Assembly: GCA_021732945.1 (NCBI GenBank)
Contig: JAKFWB010000256.1
Coordinates: 1-28,900, forward strand
Length of the DNA stretch: 28,900 nucleotides
DNA from: Porphyrobacter sp.
GTDB lineage: Bacteria > Pseudomonadota > Alphaproteobacteria > Sphingomonadales > Sphingomonadaceae
Direction: 5' to 3'
Shown here: in pieces, positions 7,692-20,800 of the stretch
How the letters are laid out: every line of letters starts with the position of its first letter
Numbering within the stretch: the stretch's first letter is position 1
Translations under genes and position numbers: made by a program
The notes under the pieces: generated by a model
Told to the model about the DNA's origin: nothing
Databases searched by the model: none
The model's input: only the letters and a program-made list of their open reading frames with translations

Positions 7692-8534
7692 TTATGGGCG
7701 CTGCCTGCGTTCGTATTTATTGCCGAAAAGACGGCGACGCAATTCGCTTGCCGGTAGTGTTTGCCACTCGACGTCGCTGATCGGCGGTTTGTCCTTTCCC
7801 GGAGGCGAGCCAGGCAATGTTAGGCTGGCCCCTCGCAATGGAGACCGAGAGAGTGGCGGTAACTGTTCGCGTATGCGTCCAACTATCCCTCTGTTAAATC
7901 TAGCCTCATCTTCCACCGCGCTAGGCCACGCCCGATTGAAGAGCCAAAATCGCTGCGCCGATCTAAGTATGGCTGCGCGAAGGAGTTCGTCGCTACCGTT
8001 CGTAAACTTGGATAAGTCGATGACGAACGAAGATTCCCCACCCTCCTCAACCTGCTGCACGCTAGGTATCGACTGACCGCGCGTCAGCTTGATAAAAATC
8101 GTTAATGATCGATTAGGGTGTCCTGCCAATGAGGATCTGTACCCGATACTTTCTCCGAAAGTATCGACAGAGACATTTTCCAACGCCACATACCTGAATG
8201 CACCCTTCAAGATCGGCAATCGGACCTTGCCGTTCCGAACCGTCTGAGTGACGAAAGAGGCTACTGCGCTTATCCTGGCTACCTTACACATCGAGCGTGA
8301 GCCAGAAGCATGAGCGAAGTGATGGGCTAGCCGGTGCCCCTTTTTGGCAATCAAGGGCTCTCCGCATTCACATCGTATAGAATCAACTGCGCCGCTTTGC
8401 GCCTCAGTGATGTGAATAAGCGATCCGTCCGAAGACCGCCCCCACACGATTTCAGGACCCGATGAACGGGTCCTCGGGCCGATGATGTACCCTAGGCTGT
8501 TACGCCGATGCAGAGTGTCCACGCAACTTACCAC
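7692..8534 (-). CDS. CoiA-like N-terminal domain protein, function unknown
   Basis: A 280-residue protein from GTG 8534. Residues 40-76 read HITEAQSG, then RCECGEPLIAKKG and HHFAHAS, the Cys/His arrangement seen at the N-terminus of CoiA-like proteins, where C-x(1-2)-C and HxxH bind zinc ahead of a nuclease domain. Cys83 may be a further ligand. I cannot find a convincing PD-(D/E)xK set in the rest, so the nuclease may be absent or divergent. The C-terminal 70 residues are Pro/Arg-rich with a final basic helix. The start is uncertain: the first 28 residues look weakly coding, and GTG at Val30 (VWGRSSDG) is an alternative. It stands alone between the leader-like unit and the giant gene. CoiA proper acts in competence, but that role should not be assumed here. 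Confidence 0.6.
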   Translation of the reverse strand: MVSCVDTLHRRNSLGYIIGPRTRSSGPEIVWGRSSDGSLIHITEAQSGAVDSIRCECGEPLIAKKGHRLAHHFAHASGSRSMCKVARISAVASFVTQTVRNGKVRLPILKGAFRYVALENVSVDTFGESIGYRSSLAGHPNRSLTIFIKLTRGQSIPSVQQVEEGGESSFVIDLSKFTNGSDELLRAAILRSAQRFWLFNRAWPSAVEDEARFNRGIVGRIREQLPPLSRSPLRGASLTLPGSPPGKDKPPISDVEWQTLPASELRRRLFGNKYERRQRP

Positions 8535-8831
8535 CGCCTGCTTAGATGCATAAGATCGCCAATCCAGTAACTGCGGTCAAGGAAATGAGGACGTGATCAG
8601 ATAGGGATCGCTCACCGGACACTTTTTGATGATGAATAGCACGATCAACGCCAAGCCGTGATTTGTTGCTAACGAACCAGCAAACGCCCTGGGCAAAGCC
8701 CCGTCCGTTTCTCGCCCATCCTCCGCAGACGGATGGGCGCAGAAAACCCGAAGCGCATGCCCGTCAAGCACCTCCGGACGGAGGTTGGGACCAGTTCAGC
8801 CCCTGCATGCAGCCCATTCACATGCCTGATG
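8535..8831. other. Intergenic region with one inverted repeat
   Basis: No convincing gene. CGCCCATCC (8713-8721) and GGATGGGCG (8731-8739) form a 9-bp perfect stem downstream of the giant gene's stop. It has no T-run, so it is at best a weak or factor-dependent end point. Confidence 0.5.
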
Positions 8832-11800
8832 TCATGCGAAAATATCCATCGCTTGCGCCGGGAGTTGGCGAAGCCGTTCGATCTCGCCCACTCCTGTCGC
8901 GCCGAAGGTGCTCAAATCCTGCCGGATCATCGCCAGCTTACGCGCGATTTCTGCATCTAGCGGTCCATGCAAAGCCTTGGAAGCTGGCGCTTCGACGGTT
9001 GAGCCAGCCCCTTCGCCGTCATCTGGCGTCGGAATGAAGCTGACACGCAGTGGCCCACCCCACAGCTCGTGCTGTGCGGGGTCGAGACGGGGACGATCTT
9101 CCTGCGCAGCGGTCGGAGGTGCGATGGCGACCTCCGTATCTGCCAAGGCCTCTGGCGGATCGATCACCGCGGCCTGCGCCGGCTTGGGCGGCGTCACCTC
9201 GTTTTGGGCATCGGGCAAATTCGACGACGCAACCGGCAGAGCCACGACGGAAGGCTGTGTTGCTTCGCTCGACCCTTCCGGAGCCAGCAAGCTGCCAACC
9301 CACTCAGGACCGCCCCAGAACTCGTGCCCAGACCGATCCAGCAACCGCCGGGGTTCGCTTGGGACAGCAGGGATTTCGTCCGTCAAGGTATCGGGTGTGA
9401 CCTGGTCAACATTTTCGGCCACATTAGCAGCAACCGGTTTGGCTGAAGCAACATCGTCAAACTGCCAGACATCAGCAATCTGCCCAGCTTCAACCGGCAT
9501 CACAGTCAGTGCGCCAACCTCAACCAGTTCGCCAACTCCGCCACGCCAGGTGGCCTGAGTTGCCAAATCGTACATCGAGAAATAGAGCGAGGCCGGATCA
9601 AACACGCGTGGCGGCAGAGGCCAAGCCTCGGTTACCTGAGGCACGATCGTGACCTGCTGCGCCAATGGCATCGGGGGAGCCGCTGCAGCCGCCGATATGC
9701 GGTCGAATATGTCAGTTACGCCTGCCGGATCGGCCCTGCCGAGCATGGTGGCCAGTTCGTCTACCGACGGCAGCAGCGCTTCACGCTCAAAGCCGGTTTC
9801 CCAGAATGATGACCTGAAGATATCCGTTCCGAAGCGGTCGAGGCGCGGAGTGAAGCTAGTCGCGGCAACATTTCGGGCCGAAACCGGTCGATAGGCCAGC
9901 GACACGTCAGCGGCCGTGCTCGTGGTGCCATTGGCCCGCACGAACGTGGTAGTGGCAGCAATCACATTTCTATCAAGCTTCACCTGAGCCTGAGTTGGCG
10001 TAATGGTGGTTAGATTGCTCGCGACAATTCCCGCCTCTTCGAGTGAGCGCAGTTCACCTGCATCAGTCCGACCATTGCCATTGCGATCCTGCCAGACGCG
10101 CAGCTCGCTGAAGCGCGCATCGCGATTGTCGATCACGCCGTCACCATTACTGTCAAGCCGCGCTAGCCCCTCGAGTCCGCTACGCGCGTCTTCGTCCTCG
10201 CTTGCGAGCGAGAGTTCGGATGCTTCGGTAATGAGGCCGTCATTGTTGCGGTCGATGACAAGGAAGCCGTCATCGCGGCCGATCCAGCCCGTGTCGTCTT
10301 CCGCTCCGTCGCCGCCATAATCGAAGCTTGCGCGGGATTTCTTGCGGCTGACCAGTTCGATACCGTCGCCGTCGAGATCGAGAACAATTGGTGCGAACAT
10401 TCCATAGTCACGACCGCGGAAGCTCAGGATCGAATTGGCGCCCAATTGCCCTGCGAGCGGATCCCTTCCTGACCCTGCGTTCTTTGGCGCAACAGTGAGT
10501 GCGCCTCCGGCTGCGCTGATACGGTATTTCGAAGCTTTGCGGCCAAAGTCGTAGTGCGTGACCCCAAGCGACGGCAGGTTGGTTGCTGCCGAGAAATAGG
10601 TCAGCGCCGCGTCGGCAAAGGTGCGGGTTGTGCCGTTGGTGAGTGTGAAGGTGCCGGTATTCGCGATCGCGACCTCACCGAACTCGGTCACGGCTTCGAC
10701 CGGGGTTCCGTTCAGGTTGATCGACCGGATGCCGACAGTCGCCAGACTGGCGGTCTCACCCTCGTCCACGGCGCCATCGCCATCGGCATCGCGCCACACG
10801 CCGAAATCGGCAAAACGCTCGTCGCGCGCATCAAGAATGCCGTCCCCGTTGCTGTCGAAGGCTCTAAGTCCCGCAAGATCAGTGGCCGCGTCGGGCAAGT
10901 CGTCGACGAAGCTTAACTCTTCGACGCCCGAAACCGTACCGTTGGCGTCCCGATCAAGGTAGAGAAACGCATCTCCAGCACCGATCCAGCTTGTGTCATC
11001 GGCCAAACCATCACCATCGAGATCGAACCGCGCATTGCTGTCCGCAGCCGAGATCGCTTCAATGCCGTTGCCATCCAGATCGAGAATAATGGGCGAGGCA
11101 ATATTGAGCGTTTCCCCTCCCTTGAAGACCAGCTGTTCGATTGAGAACAATTGATCAACGCCATCATCTCCGTCGATCCCGGGAGCGGTATCGGTGATCC
11201 GGAACGCTCCGCCCGATGTCACAATCTGATAAGTGCTGCGGCTGCCAGAGAAGAACGCCCGATCATAGCCCAGTCCGCCAAAGAGTTGATCATTGCCCTG
11301 ACCTCCCCAGAGATTGTCATTGCCAAGCAGGCCGAAGATCACATCATCGCCATCACCGCCGGCAAGTTCATCATTGTTCAGTCCACCAGTAATGATGTCG
11401 TTGCCGCCTGCACCAAAGATACGGTTGCGGCCAAACAGTGATCCGAACAGCAGGTTTGCGTTATTGTTGCCCTGACGGAAGCCATCAAATTGGTCCGAGG
11501 GATCAACCGTGACGCTCACCACCGCTTCGGACGCAAGCTCCCCGTCAGACAGCGTATAAGTGAAGCTGGCATTTCCGACAAAAACGGCATCAGGGGTGAA
11601 GACAATGTTTCCATCGGCATCGAAGCGTACCTCGCCGCCAACGGCGTTCTGGACTCCGGTGATCTGAAGCGCTCCCCCTTGCGGGTCGCTGTCATTGGCA
11701 AGCAGACTATCCGGACTGACTACCAACGCCCTATTGCTGGTAGTGAAAAACACACCATCGTCATTGGCTATGGGAGGGGTGTTGCCCGCTTCTACGGTTA

Positions 11801-14800
11801 GAAGGAACTCATCGGATCCAGTGAGCAAGCCGTCCGAAGCCGTTACGATAACTTGTAGCTGCTGAGCTAACAGAGGCACACTTGCAGCAGTAAAGGATGT
11901 GCCGTCGAAACTCAGCCAGACAGGCAACGCCGATCCATCGGCGAGGCTAGCTGAGAAGGTCAGCGTATCGCCATCCACATCGCCAAAAGTTCCGTCACCA
12001 AGGTTGATGGAAAGAGCTTCGCCACCTTGGACTGTGACATCGCCCAGAGGTGCAACCACAATTGGCGCGTCGTTAACCGGATCGATCGTGACAGTAAGGC
12101 TTTGAGATGCGCTCAGCTGACCGTCACTTGCCGACACCACGATTTCGAGCGACCCGCTAAAGTCTTGCGGCGGTACGCCGCTGAAGGTTGCGTTGTCGAA
12201 GCTCAGCCAAATGGGCAAGGGATCACCATTCGCAAGCGCGGCAGAAAGCGAAAGGGTGTCGCCGTCAGCGTCAACAAATGCATCCGCAGGAAGCGTGAAA
12301 CTGAAGAGCTCGTCTTCATCACTCGAGATCGATTGAAGCGGGATACCGATTTGCGGTCCTGTATTCAGCACCGGGACAATGGCAAAGGTTGCAAGATTGG
12401 CGGCCGCTCCATCGCTAGCGATTAGGGCGAAGAGCACAGGATCGATGAGGCCCTCAGGCACCGTGCCGGAGACGTTTAGTCCGTCGAGCGTGATCCAGGT
12501 GGGCAGGGTGCCACCGTCTCCAGCGACAACCTCGAATGAGATTGGATCGCCTTCGACATCAAAGAACGCATCAGTGGGAAGCGTGAAGGCAAAGGCTTCG
12601 CCGGGACGAAGCTCTCGGTCTGGAAGCTCGTTGACCTGACGCGGCGCATCATTGATGGGCAAGATTTCTATCTGGAGCGACGTCGAGGCAATTGCACTGC
12701 CATCCTCGGCGGTCAGCTCGATGTCGATAGTCCCGTTGAAATCTGAAGGCGGCGTCCCGGTGAAGCGGCTTCCGTCGAAGATCAGCCAGTCCGGAAGGGG
12801 GTCACCTGAGGAAAGCCGCGCTGAGATTGTCAGTGCGTCGCCGTCGGGATCGGATATCGACCCCGCAGGCAGAACCCAGTCGATTGGATTGTCTTCGAAG
12901 GTCGTGAAGGTACGCGAGGAAATGGCGATACGTGGCGCATCGTTTGAACCGATCACCGATACCGATGCGCGCGCGGTCGTTATGCCGCCATTGCCGTCGC
13001 TGACCGAGAAATCGAACCCGGCGTCGCCGGAGAAGTCGGCATCCGCCAGGAAGCGGACATTGCCGTCAACGCCGATCCACACCTGTCCGTTCGATGCCTC
13101 GCTGACACTAACAATCCTCAGGCTGTCGCCATTGGAATCGCTCGCGGCTGCCAGCAGTGTCGCCGCATTGACGAGAAGCGTTGCGTCCTCATCAACCTGC
13201 AAGGAGAGACCGCTCGCGGTGGGCGCGACGTTTTTCGGTACAAGCTGCGTCGTGCTGCTGTCGCCGCGGAACACCAGATCCTCGATCGATTGCAGGCGCG
13301 TTACCCCGTCACGGCCCGCGACCGTATCGGTCACCGTTGTTGTCTCGCCGTCGAACGTTATGACATATTCGTCGCTCGCGCCGGTGAAGAGGGCTTGGTC
13401 TCTCCCTTCTCCGCCGAAGATCTGGTCGTTGCCGCCGCCGCCGCTCAGCACGTCGTTGCCGCGCCCGCCGCGGATGATATCGTCGGTGAGGAAGCCGTTG
13501 ATCGTGTCGTCGCCCCCGGTCTCAGCCACGTCGAGGATGAAGCGCTGGACGTCGGCAGCAGTCAGGCGCGAGCCGTCCTCAAAGGAAAACAACTCGATCC
13601 GGCTTCCGCTGCCCGCAAACTGGCCGGTTATGGTCAGCGCCAGACGATCGAGCCCAAGCACCTCGACCAGCAAGTCCTCGCCGTTTTCGCCGATACGCGA
13701 GAAGAACAGGTCGTCCGGCGTGATATCGGGGCCGAAGTGGACTGTGTCGGTGCCGCCCGCATCGCGGATCGTGTCTTCGCCGTAGTCGCGGCCAAAGCGG
13801 TAGATGTCGTCGCCCGGTCCGCCGAGCAGGGTGTCCTCGCCTACAGCTCCGGCACCAGCGTCGAGCAGGCCGCCGGTCACACCTGTGCGCTGCACGCCCT
13901 CCTCGATCACGATGCCGGTGGAGAAGACGCGGGCGGCGACCTCACCACCAGTCAGCTCAAGGCCGCCGTCAAATACAAAGCGGCCGACGGGCGGGCTCCA
14001 TTCCTGGCTGCCTTGTTGCGGACCAAGCTGCCCCTCAATCGTCAGCCGTTCGCCAGTGGCAATAATCTCGACAACGAGGTCCGAAGGATCGTTGGTAGAG
14101 ACAGTGAAGCGCAGCTGCGCAGGGTCGAGAATGCCTTCGAACCGGATCGTATCAAGATCGGTTCCCTGATCGTCAAACGAACCGAACGCGCGCAGAGGGA
14201 AGCGAAGCGTGCTGCGGAAGACATCATTGCCATCCCCGGCGGACCAGCGGAAGGTGCCGCCCTCGCCGTAGCTGGTAATCACATCATCACCGCCGAGGCT
14301 GTCAAGTTCATCAGCCGTACCGAGAAGCAGGTTGTCCGACTGGTTGGTTGCGATAGGTCGCAAAGCATCCAGATCGACAAATGTCTCTTGCGGCGCGCTT
14401 ACGAATTCGATGCGTTCAAGGATATCGGCGAGCGACAAGGTGAATTCATCACCGAAAGGCGAACTGGTATCGCGCAGAACAAACGATGCAAAGACCGCGC
14501 GGCTCGATTGATCAAGTGCTGAGTCGGGTTGCCCGTCGCCATCCGAATCGAAGCCAACCAGATCGACAGCGCCGTCACCATCGACGTCGCGAGCGAGGTA
14601 GTTCGTTCCCGGAGCAAAGAAGAAGGGCGGAACGAAGACAGAGTCTCTGCCGAAGACAACATAATCTGTCGCACCTGTGGCGAGATCAATAAAACGCTCA
14701 GCGATGAAGTCACCTTCGGCATTGCTCAGTTCCCCATATACGGTGACAGACCAATCTGGATTGCCAACCTGGGGATCAAACCCACGTAACCAAGTCGGCC

Positions 14801-17800
14801 CGGTGCCATCGGCAAAGCCTTGGAGGTCGGCAATCCCGTCACCATCGAGGTCGAGCAACGACCAATCAACCTCGCCGGACAAGTTGGTCGGAGCAGGTGT
14901 CCATACGAGTTCGTCCTCGCTGTATTCGTCGGCGATACCATCCCCATTGATATCGCGCGCCGAGAAGACACTATTGGCCAAGCTAAAGAAGTAACTGTCG
15001 AAATTGCCGTCCAGATCGAAGTCTTGGGCAAAGACATCGCCCCCGGCGAAGATTGCTTTTGCATTTGCGACATCGATCCAATCGCTGGCCCCGTCACCAT
15101 CATAATCAGCGTCCAGCCAGTCAGGAACACCGTCAGCGTTGGTATCGAGTACGGCGAAGTCAGGTGTGCCATCATTATCAAAATCGATGCGGTCCCAATC
15201 TGGCGTACCGTCGCCATCGAGATCAGGCGAACGGAGGCCTTCTACAAACTCAGGCAAGCCGAGGCCGAACTGGTTGGTAAGTGTGATCCGTTCGCCGTTC
15301 GGTTTCTCGATGATAAGCGTGGCGGGATCGCGGTCCTCGATGAGGAAGCGCAATTGATCTACGTCCGAGACGCCTTCGATGATGAGGGTGTTTGGTGACC
15401 AATCGGTAAGATCGTCGGTCCCGTCCACCGCGGCCTCAAACCGGGCATCCTCGATGAAATCAGCACCTGAAATCGCGCCGATTACAATCGAGGCGCTGCC
15501 TCCGGTCGCGATGATCCTCTCAGCGCTCGGCTGCGCGGTGATCTCGCCATCAGGATCGACGCTTAACGTTGGCAATGTCGTGAGATCGAAGGTGGTGAGA
15601 ACTTCGCCGCCGACAAGTATCCGATCGAGAACCTCCGGGTCGAATAGCAGACGGTCTTGCGTGCCGATGATCGAAAGCTCGATTAGTCCGGGCTCGCTCT
15701 GCGACCATGCAAGCGCGATATCGCTCCCGGTCAGCCCGTCGCCGACTTCGACCGTCAACGAGCCGCCATTGGATAGGTAACGATCTACGCCATAGCCGAC
15801 ATCGAAAATGACCCGGTCTTGCGACGTGCTGCCGAAAATCACGTCATCCCCGGCGAGCGGATCGATCACAACGTTCAGCACCGATGGGTCCGCCTGGAGG
15901 AAATCAACGCCGTCGGTGCCCTGAGTCAGAGACGAAATTCGTCCAGTAGGAATGATGATCGAGCTGTCGAAATCAAAGCCACCAAAGCCAAAAGCTCCAT
16001 CGTCGGCTGAAATCTGGAACCGCGAGTCAAAACCCACCTCATTGCCGAATTGATTGAAGCGCGCATCGAGGCCGTTGACAATTGTCGCCGAACTATCCCC
16101 GGCGATAATCCGCAAATGCCGACCAACGATACCATCTACCTCGTTGACCTCGATGAACACCAGATCCTCGCGCTCGATGCCCGAAAATTCGACGTGGAAG
16201 GGAGCGCCGCCGCGACCGGGTTGGGACCCGTCACCGCTGAACCGGATCACGTCATGGCCGCCATCAGGACCGATAACGATGCGTTCGCGCCCATTGCCAA
16301 TGTCGATCCGATCATTGCCCCGGCCGCCGTTGATCGTGCCCTCCGAGTTCAATCCAAGGATCGTGTCGTCGCCATCGCTAGCGGACGAAGCAAGCGCGAG
16401 GTCGATGATCACGGCACCGCTGACGGTCTCGGAATCAAATCTGAATTCCTCAATTGTCATGCCCCATTCGCGGAAGTCGCTTAAGATATGCCAGTCGGGC
16501 AGAAAACCGTCTTGGGGTGTTCCGTCTATGGTCAGGGTGTCGCCGGTCGAGTTTACCGTGAGCACCACCGAGTAAGGATCAATCGCATCGCGCGAGACGG
16601 ATATGTCCGCCAGTTCGATGCCGATGAGGCGGACTTGGTCCCGCGAGCCGCCATCATCCTTGATGATGTCGTTGTCGTATCCGCGCCCAAAGACGTAGAA
16701 ATTGTCCTCCGTACCACCCGCCAGAATGTCGTTGCCGGCTCCACCGTCACGCGAAGAACCAATCCCACTTCCGATGAGCACCCAGTCATCGCCATCGGTC
16801 TGCGAGGAAATTTGCGAGCGAATGCTGACGGAGGAGAAGAAAGCGTTGCTCACACCGCCGAAGAAAATATTCTCGATTGTGCCTGAGGCTCGGCCGCCAA
16901 AGTTTTGGCTTTGCTCATACAAATGTCTCCAGAAATACCCCTCGACCGTAAGGCGATCGCCACTTGTGAAAGAGATCACAAGATTGTTGTCGATCCGATC
17001 AAACGTGGCATTTTCCGCTGATAGTTCGGGGCTGAGGAACCGAACCGTTTCGAAGCCGCCTAGATCGTAGATTATGTCGCTTCCGAACCCGACCTCAAAA
17101 TCGTAACGCTCGCGGCTCGAAGAGGAACTGCTGCCAATAATCACATCGTCGCCTGCTCCAGGCGCGAAGGTTACCGATGAGTCGCCAAATTGATAGAGGA
17201 AATTGTCTCTTGCATCGCCAACGGTTTGCCCAACGCTGTTAAAATCGACGAAGCCCCCGTTGCGCAATGAAAGGAAATCGATTTGCGAGTCGGCACGGAT
17301 TCCGATATTGCTCTGGACGAAGCGGATGTTGAAACCCGAGTTTCCGAAGAAGCCGAAGTTTTCGTCGATCCTCAGGTCCGACAGCGATACGCCGACAGGG
17401 GCGAGTACCGTGTCGATGCCGACGCTACTTCCGTTGACGACGGAGAGCGGACCGTTGATCTCGTAGAAGTCAGTGCCGCCGTTGCCGAAGTAGGTATCGC
17501 GACCACCGCCTCCGATCAAGGATTCGGAAGCGCTTGATCCCGTTAGCGTTTCGTCGTTCGGAGTTCCCTGAACCACGCCCGAGGGCAGGTCGCTCAGTTC
17601 GGCGATGAATTCGGTAAGTTGCTTTGACGAGCCATCTGCAAACAGGAACAACGAAACAACGGGCGCGCGCAGGCCACCCAAGATGGTCAACAGATCGCCG
17701 GTGGCGGAGCGCAGAACGAGACTGTCGTCACCGCCACGCTCGGCAGTGATATCGCCGATTTCAATGCCAGCACCGAACGTAACAGTGTTGCCCGCATTCT

Positions 17801-20800
17801 CTTCAAAAATGCGGTCTTCGCCCCAACCGGACGAAAATAGGTAGTTGTCGATTCCAGCGCCGCCGCGCAGAATATCGTTTCCTGCTCCTCCGCTAATCTG
17901 GTCGCCGCGTACCGAGCCGGTGATCAGGTCATCGCCAGAGCCACCGGTATTGAATATGGCATCGAGCTCAGCGAGCGAAAGGGTCCGGTCACGGAACTCA
18001 AATGACTCAATAACCCCGCTAGGGCTGGACCGCTGACCGCGAACTCTCAACGTTTCGCCGGTGCTTGTAACTTCGATCACGACATCGGAAAACCCTTCCG
18101 ATGAATCGAGACTGATCGATACCTCGGCGAGGTCGGCATCGATGATGACGCGATCATCGCTTCCCCCTCGGTCAACAACCCGGTCGTTGCCGAAACCTGC
18201 CCCCCAACGGTAAGTGTTACTGCCACCGATGCCAATCAGGGTTTCGTCGACTGCCGAACCTTCTATTATTTCAATAGACTGATCACCGAGAACGATGCCC
18301 GAACCCAGCTGACTGGCCCCGAACAGTTCAAGCAGCTCAATTCTGCTTCCATCCGCGAATGCGATGAATTCAATATCGCTGCCAACGTCATCGGACCTTA
18401 GGTCGAGTTCGACCCTGACATCTAAATCCCCCGCATCGCCACTAATCTCGGCGAACGTCCGGCCTTCCTCGGTCACCAGAGTGGCGGAGATCTGGGATGC
18501 CGTATGATCTGCGAGCAAGAGCGTGTCGAGCCCTCTGCCTCCAAGGATCGAGGCGCCCAGGGTGCCTCGCGCTGCAACGAATACGTCATCGCCCGTTCCG
18601 CCCTTGACCCCCGTCGCGCCGGCTGAGAGCAAGATCAGATCGTCTACCCCAATAGCCAGGCTTTGGCCCACCACATGTTCTTCGCCCTGCGACGCGATCA
18701 GCACGTTGCCGAGCTCGCGCGCTGTGAAGCCCACGCCGGCATCCGACAACGCCGCATCTATTAGCGACTCGAACTCCGACCCGACCAATTCGAATTGCGA
18801 ACGATATTGCCGCAAAATCGCTATCGCGCCCGCCCAGTAGGAAATCGCCTTTCCCCGCTCGCTTGGGGCGTTGGCTGCGAGATTGGACACCACGCTGGCA
18901 AAGTTCGTATCGCCGGACACTGTGAAGAACGCAGCCGCAGCAAAGGAAAGGCCAGGTGTGAGTGCTTGACCAAGATCCGTCTGGCCGACCAGTCTCGCTG
19001 CCGTACGCGCAATGAATTGTTGCCACTCGCGGGTGATTGCAGTGCCCGCATCGGCTCTGGGATTAGCTCCAATAAAGCGCTGGGAGAAGTCTTCGCCTGT
19101 GACAGCCTCCAGAGCGTGAAGCCACTGGGCGGTGACGTTGGGGCCGCGAGAGTCCGGCGCAATTTGGTCCGCTCCGGTCCAGCGCAGAACGATTTGCTGA
19201 GTTTTGGCAAGGATTTGGTGCGCGTTGGCAATGTCCAATTCGGCGAGTTCACGGACCAACTCCGCGAGCCCCGCATCGCGGCTCATTGCGATATCAAGGT
19301 CCGACACATTGCCCGATCCCAATAGGAACGGCAGGTCGGCGACGCGTGGGTCAATGGCGAGATCGTCCAGTCGCTCGCGCGAATCGAACTGGTCGATCGA
19401 TAGATAAGCGTCGTAAACAGCCGTCGTGCTGCCATCAGCAAAACCGACCGTCGAAGCGCGCGTGATAAAGGAGGTATCCCCGACAATCGCGATATGGTCC
19501 GAAGCGAAGGTCTGCAAGCTGATCGAGACGATTCCGAGGTCATCAAGCGTGACGAGCTCGCCCTCGTCGGTGACAGCATCAAGGTTCGCATCGATCCAGA
19601 CCTTTAGCTCGCCAAACTGGGCGTCGGCGGCAGTAATGAAGCCGTCGAAATTGCTGTCGAGCAGTGCGAGTTCGATGAAGCCATCCTCACCGAATCGTTC
19701 GAAGTTTCCGCCACTAAATTCGACGGCCCCGGTCCCGAACATTTCATTGCCGCTGTCGATCGTTCCATTGCCGTTAAGGTCCCGAACGAGGAACCCGTCG
19801 TTTGCTCCTGACCAAGCAACGCGTTCCGCAAACCCGTCATTGTCCAGATCGAAATAGGCGGCTACTTCTCGGCGTGCGGTGATAACGTTGCGATCCCCGT
19901 CAAGATCGATGATCAATGGATCCCTGTTGCGCTCGGCAGGATCGAAATCGGGACGGCCACCACCACCATCCTCGTCATTGCCATTTCCATCGCCGCCATT
20001 TCCATCGCCGCCATTTCCATCGCCGCCATTTCCATCGTCATCATCGTCCTCGGCATCGATAAGGCGAATTCCGGCAAGACCATTGCGAAAATCACCGACG
20101 GTTAAACTTCCACCATCATAGCTGACTAAAAGATCGCTGCCTTGCAAAACATAGGTCGTTCCATCTGCCGATATGTACGAATTACTACCTGCTTCTTCCT
20201 CAGTTCCTCCAGTAAGTAAAAAACCATAGCTGGGGATTTCGAATCTTACAGAAAATAGCGCTCCGAAAATTGGGCCAGACGCGGTCACTTGAGTTACTTG
20301 TGGGGCAAAATTATCAACCCTTTTTATATTCGCACCCCTCAAATTTCCTCTTACGTCGTCATTTCTTCCAGCAAAGACAGTAACTTCTCTACCTACAAGG
20401 TTCACCTCATCCCTACTGTTGTCGACGATCATGCCGCCTTCGGTTCGCGTGTCTGTAAAAATCACTCTAGTTTCGTCACTTGCGAAAAACTTATCAGGTC
20501 CAGCGCCACCCTCTAGAAAAATTCCACCAAAAAACTCATCTTCGCCATCTGTGCCCACTGCCGCCGATACGCCTTTGGCAACTAGTAGCAAACTTCCGCC
20601 GGAAATTATCTGATTTGATTTGTTGCGAAGATCAAATTTTAATTGGCCACCGAAGTCTCTGGCATTAACAGAGTCAATAAAGCCAGGTGAGCTATCATTA
20701 TTTCCGAGGTCGATCTTTACGTTGGTCAGATCGCCTGCTCGTGTGTTGCGATCGAGCTGGATGACGTCGGCAAAGGAGCTGCCAATAATAGACTCGACAT

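Noticed and set aside
12652..15398. Several long plus-strand open frames (up to 410 codons) opposite the giant gene
   Set aside because: They mirror the GC-rich, repetitive sense frame, which carries RTX, TSP3-like and cadherin-like domains without interruption.
19981..20040. CRISPR-like or intergenic repeat array
   Set aside because: Units are 15 bases with no spacers and encode a linker within an open frame.
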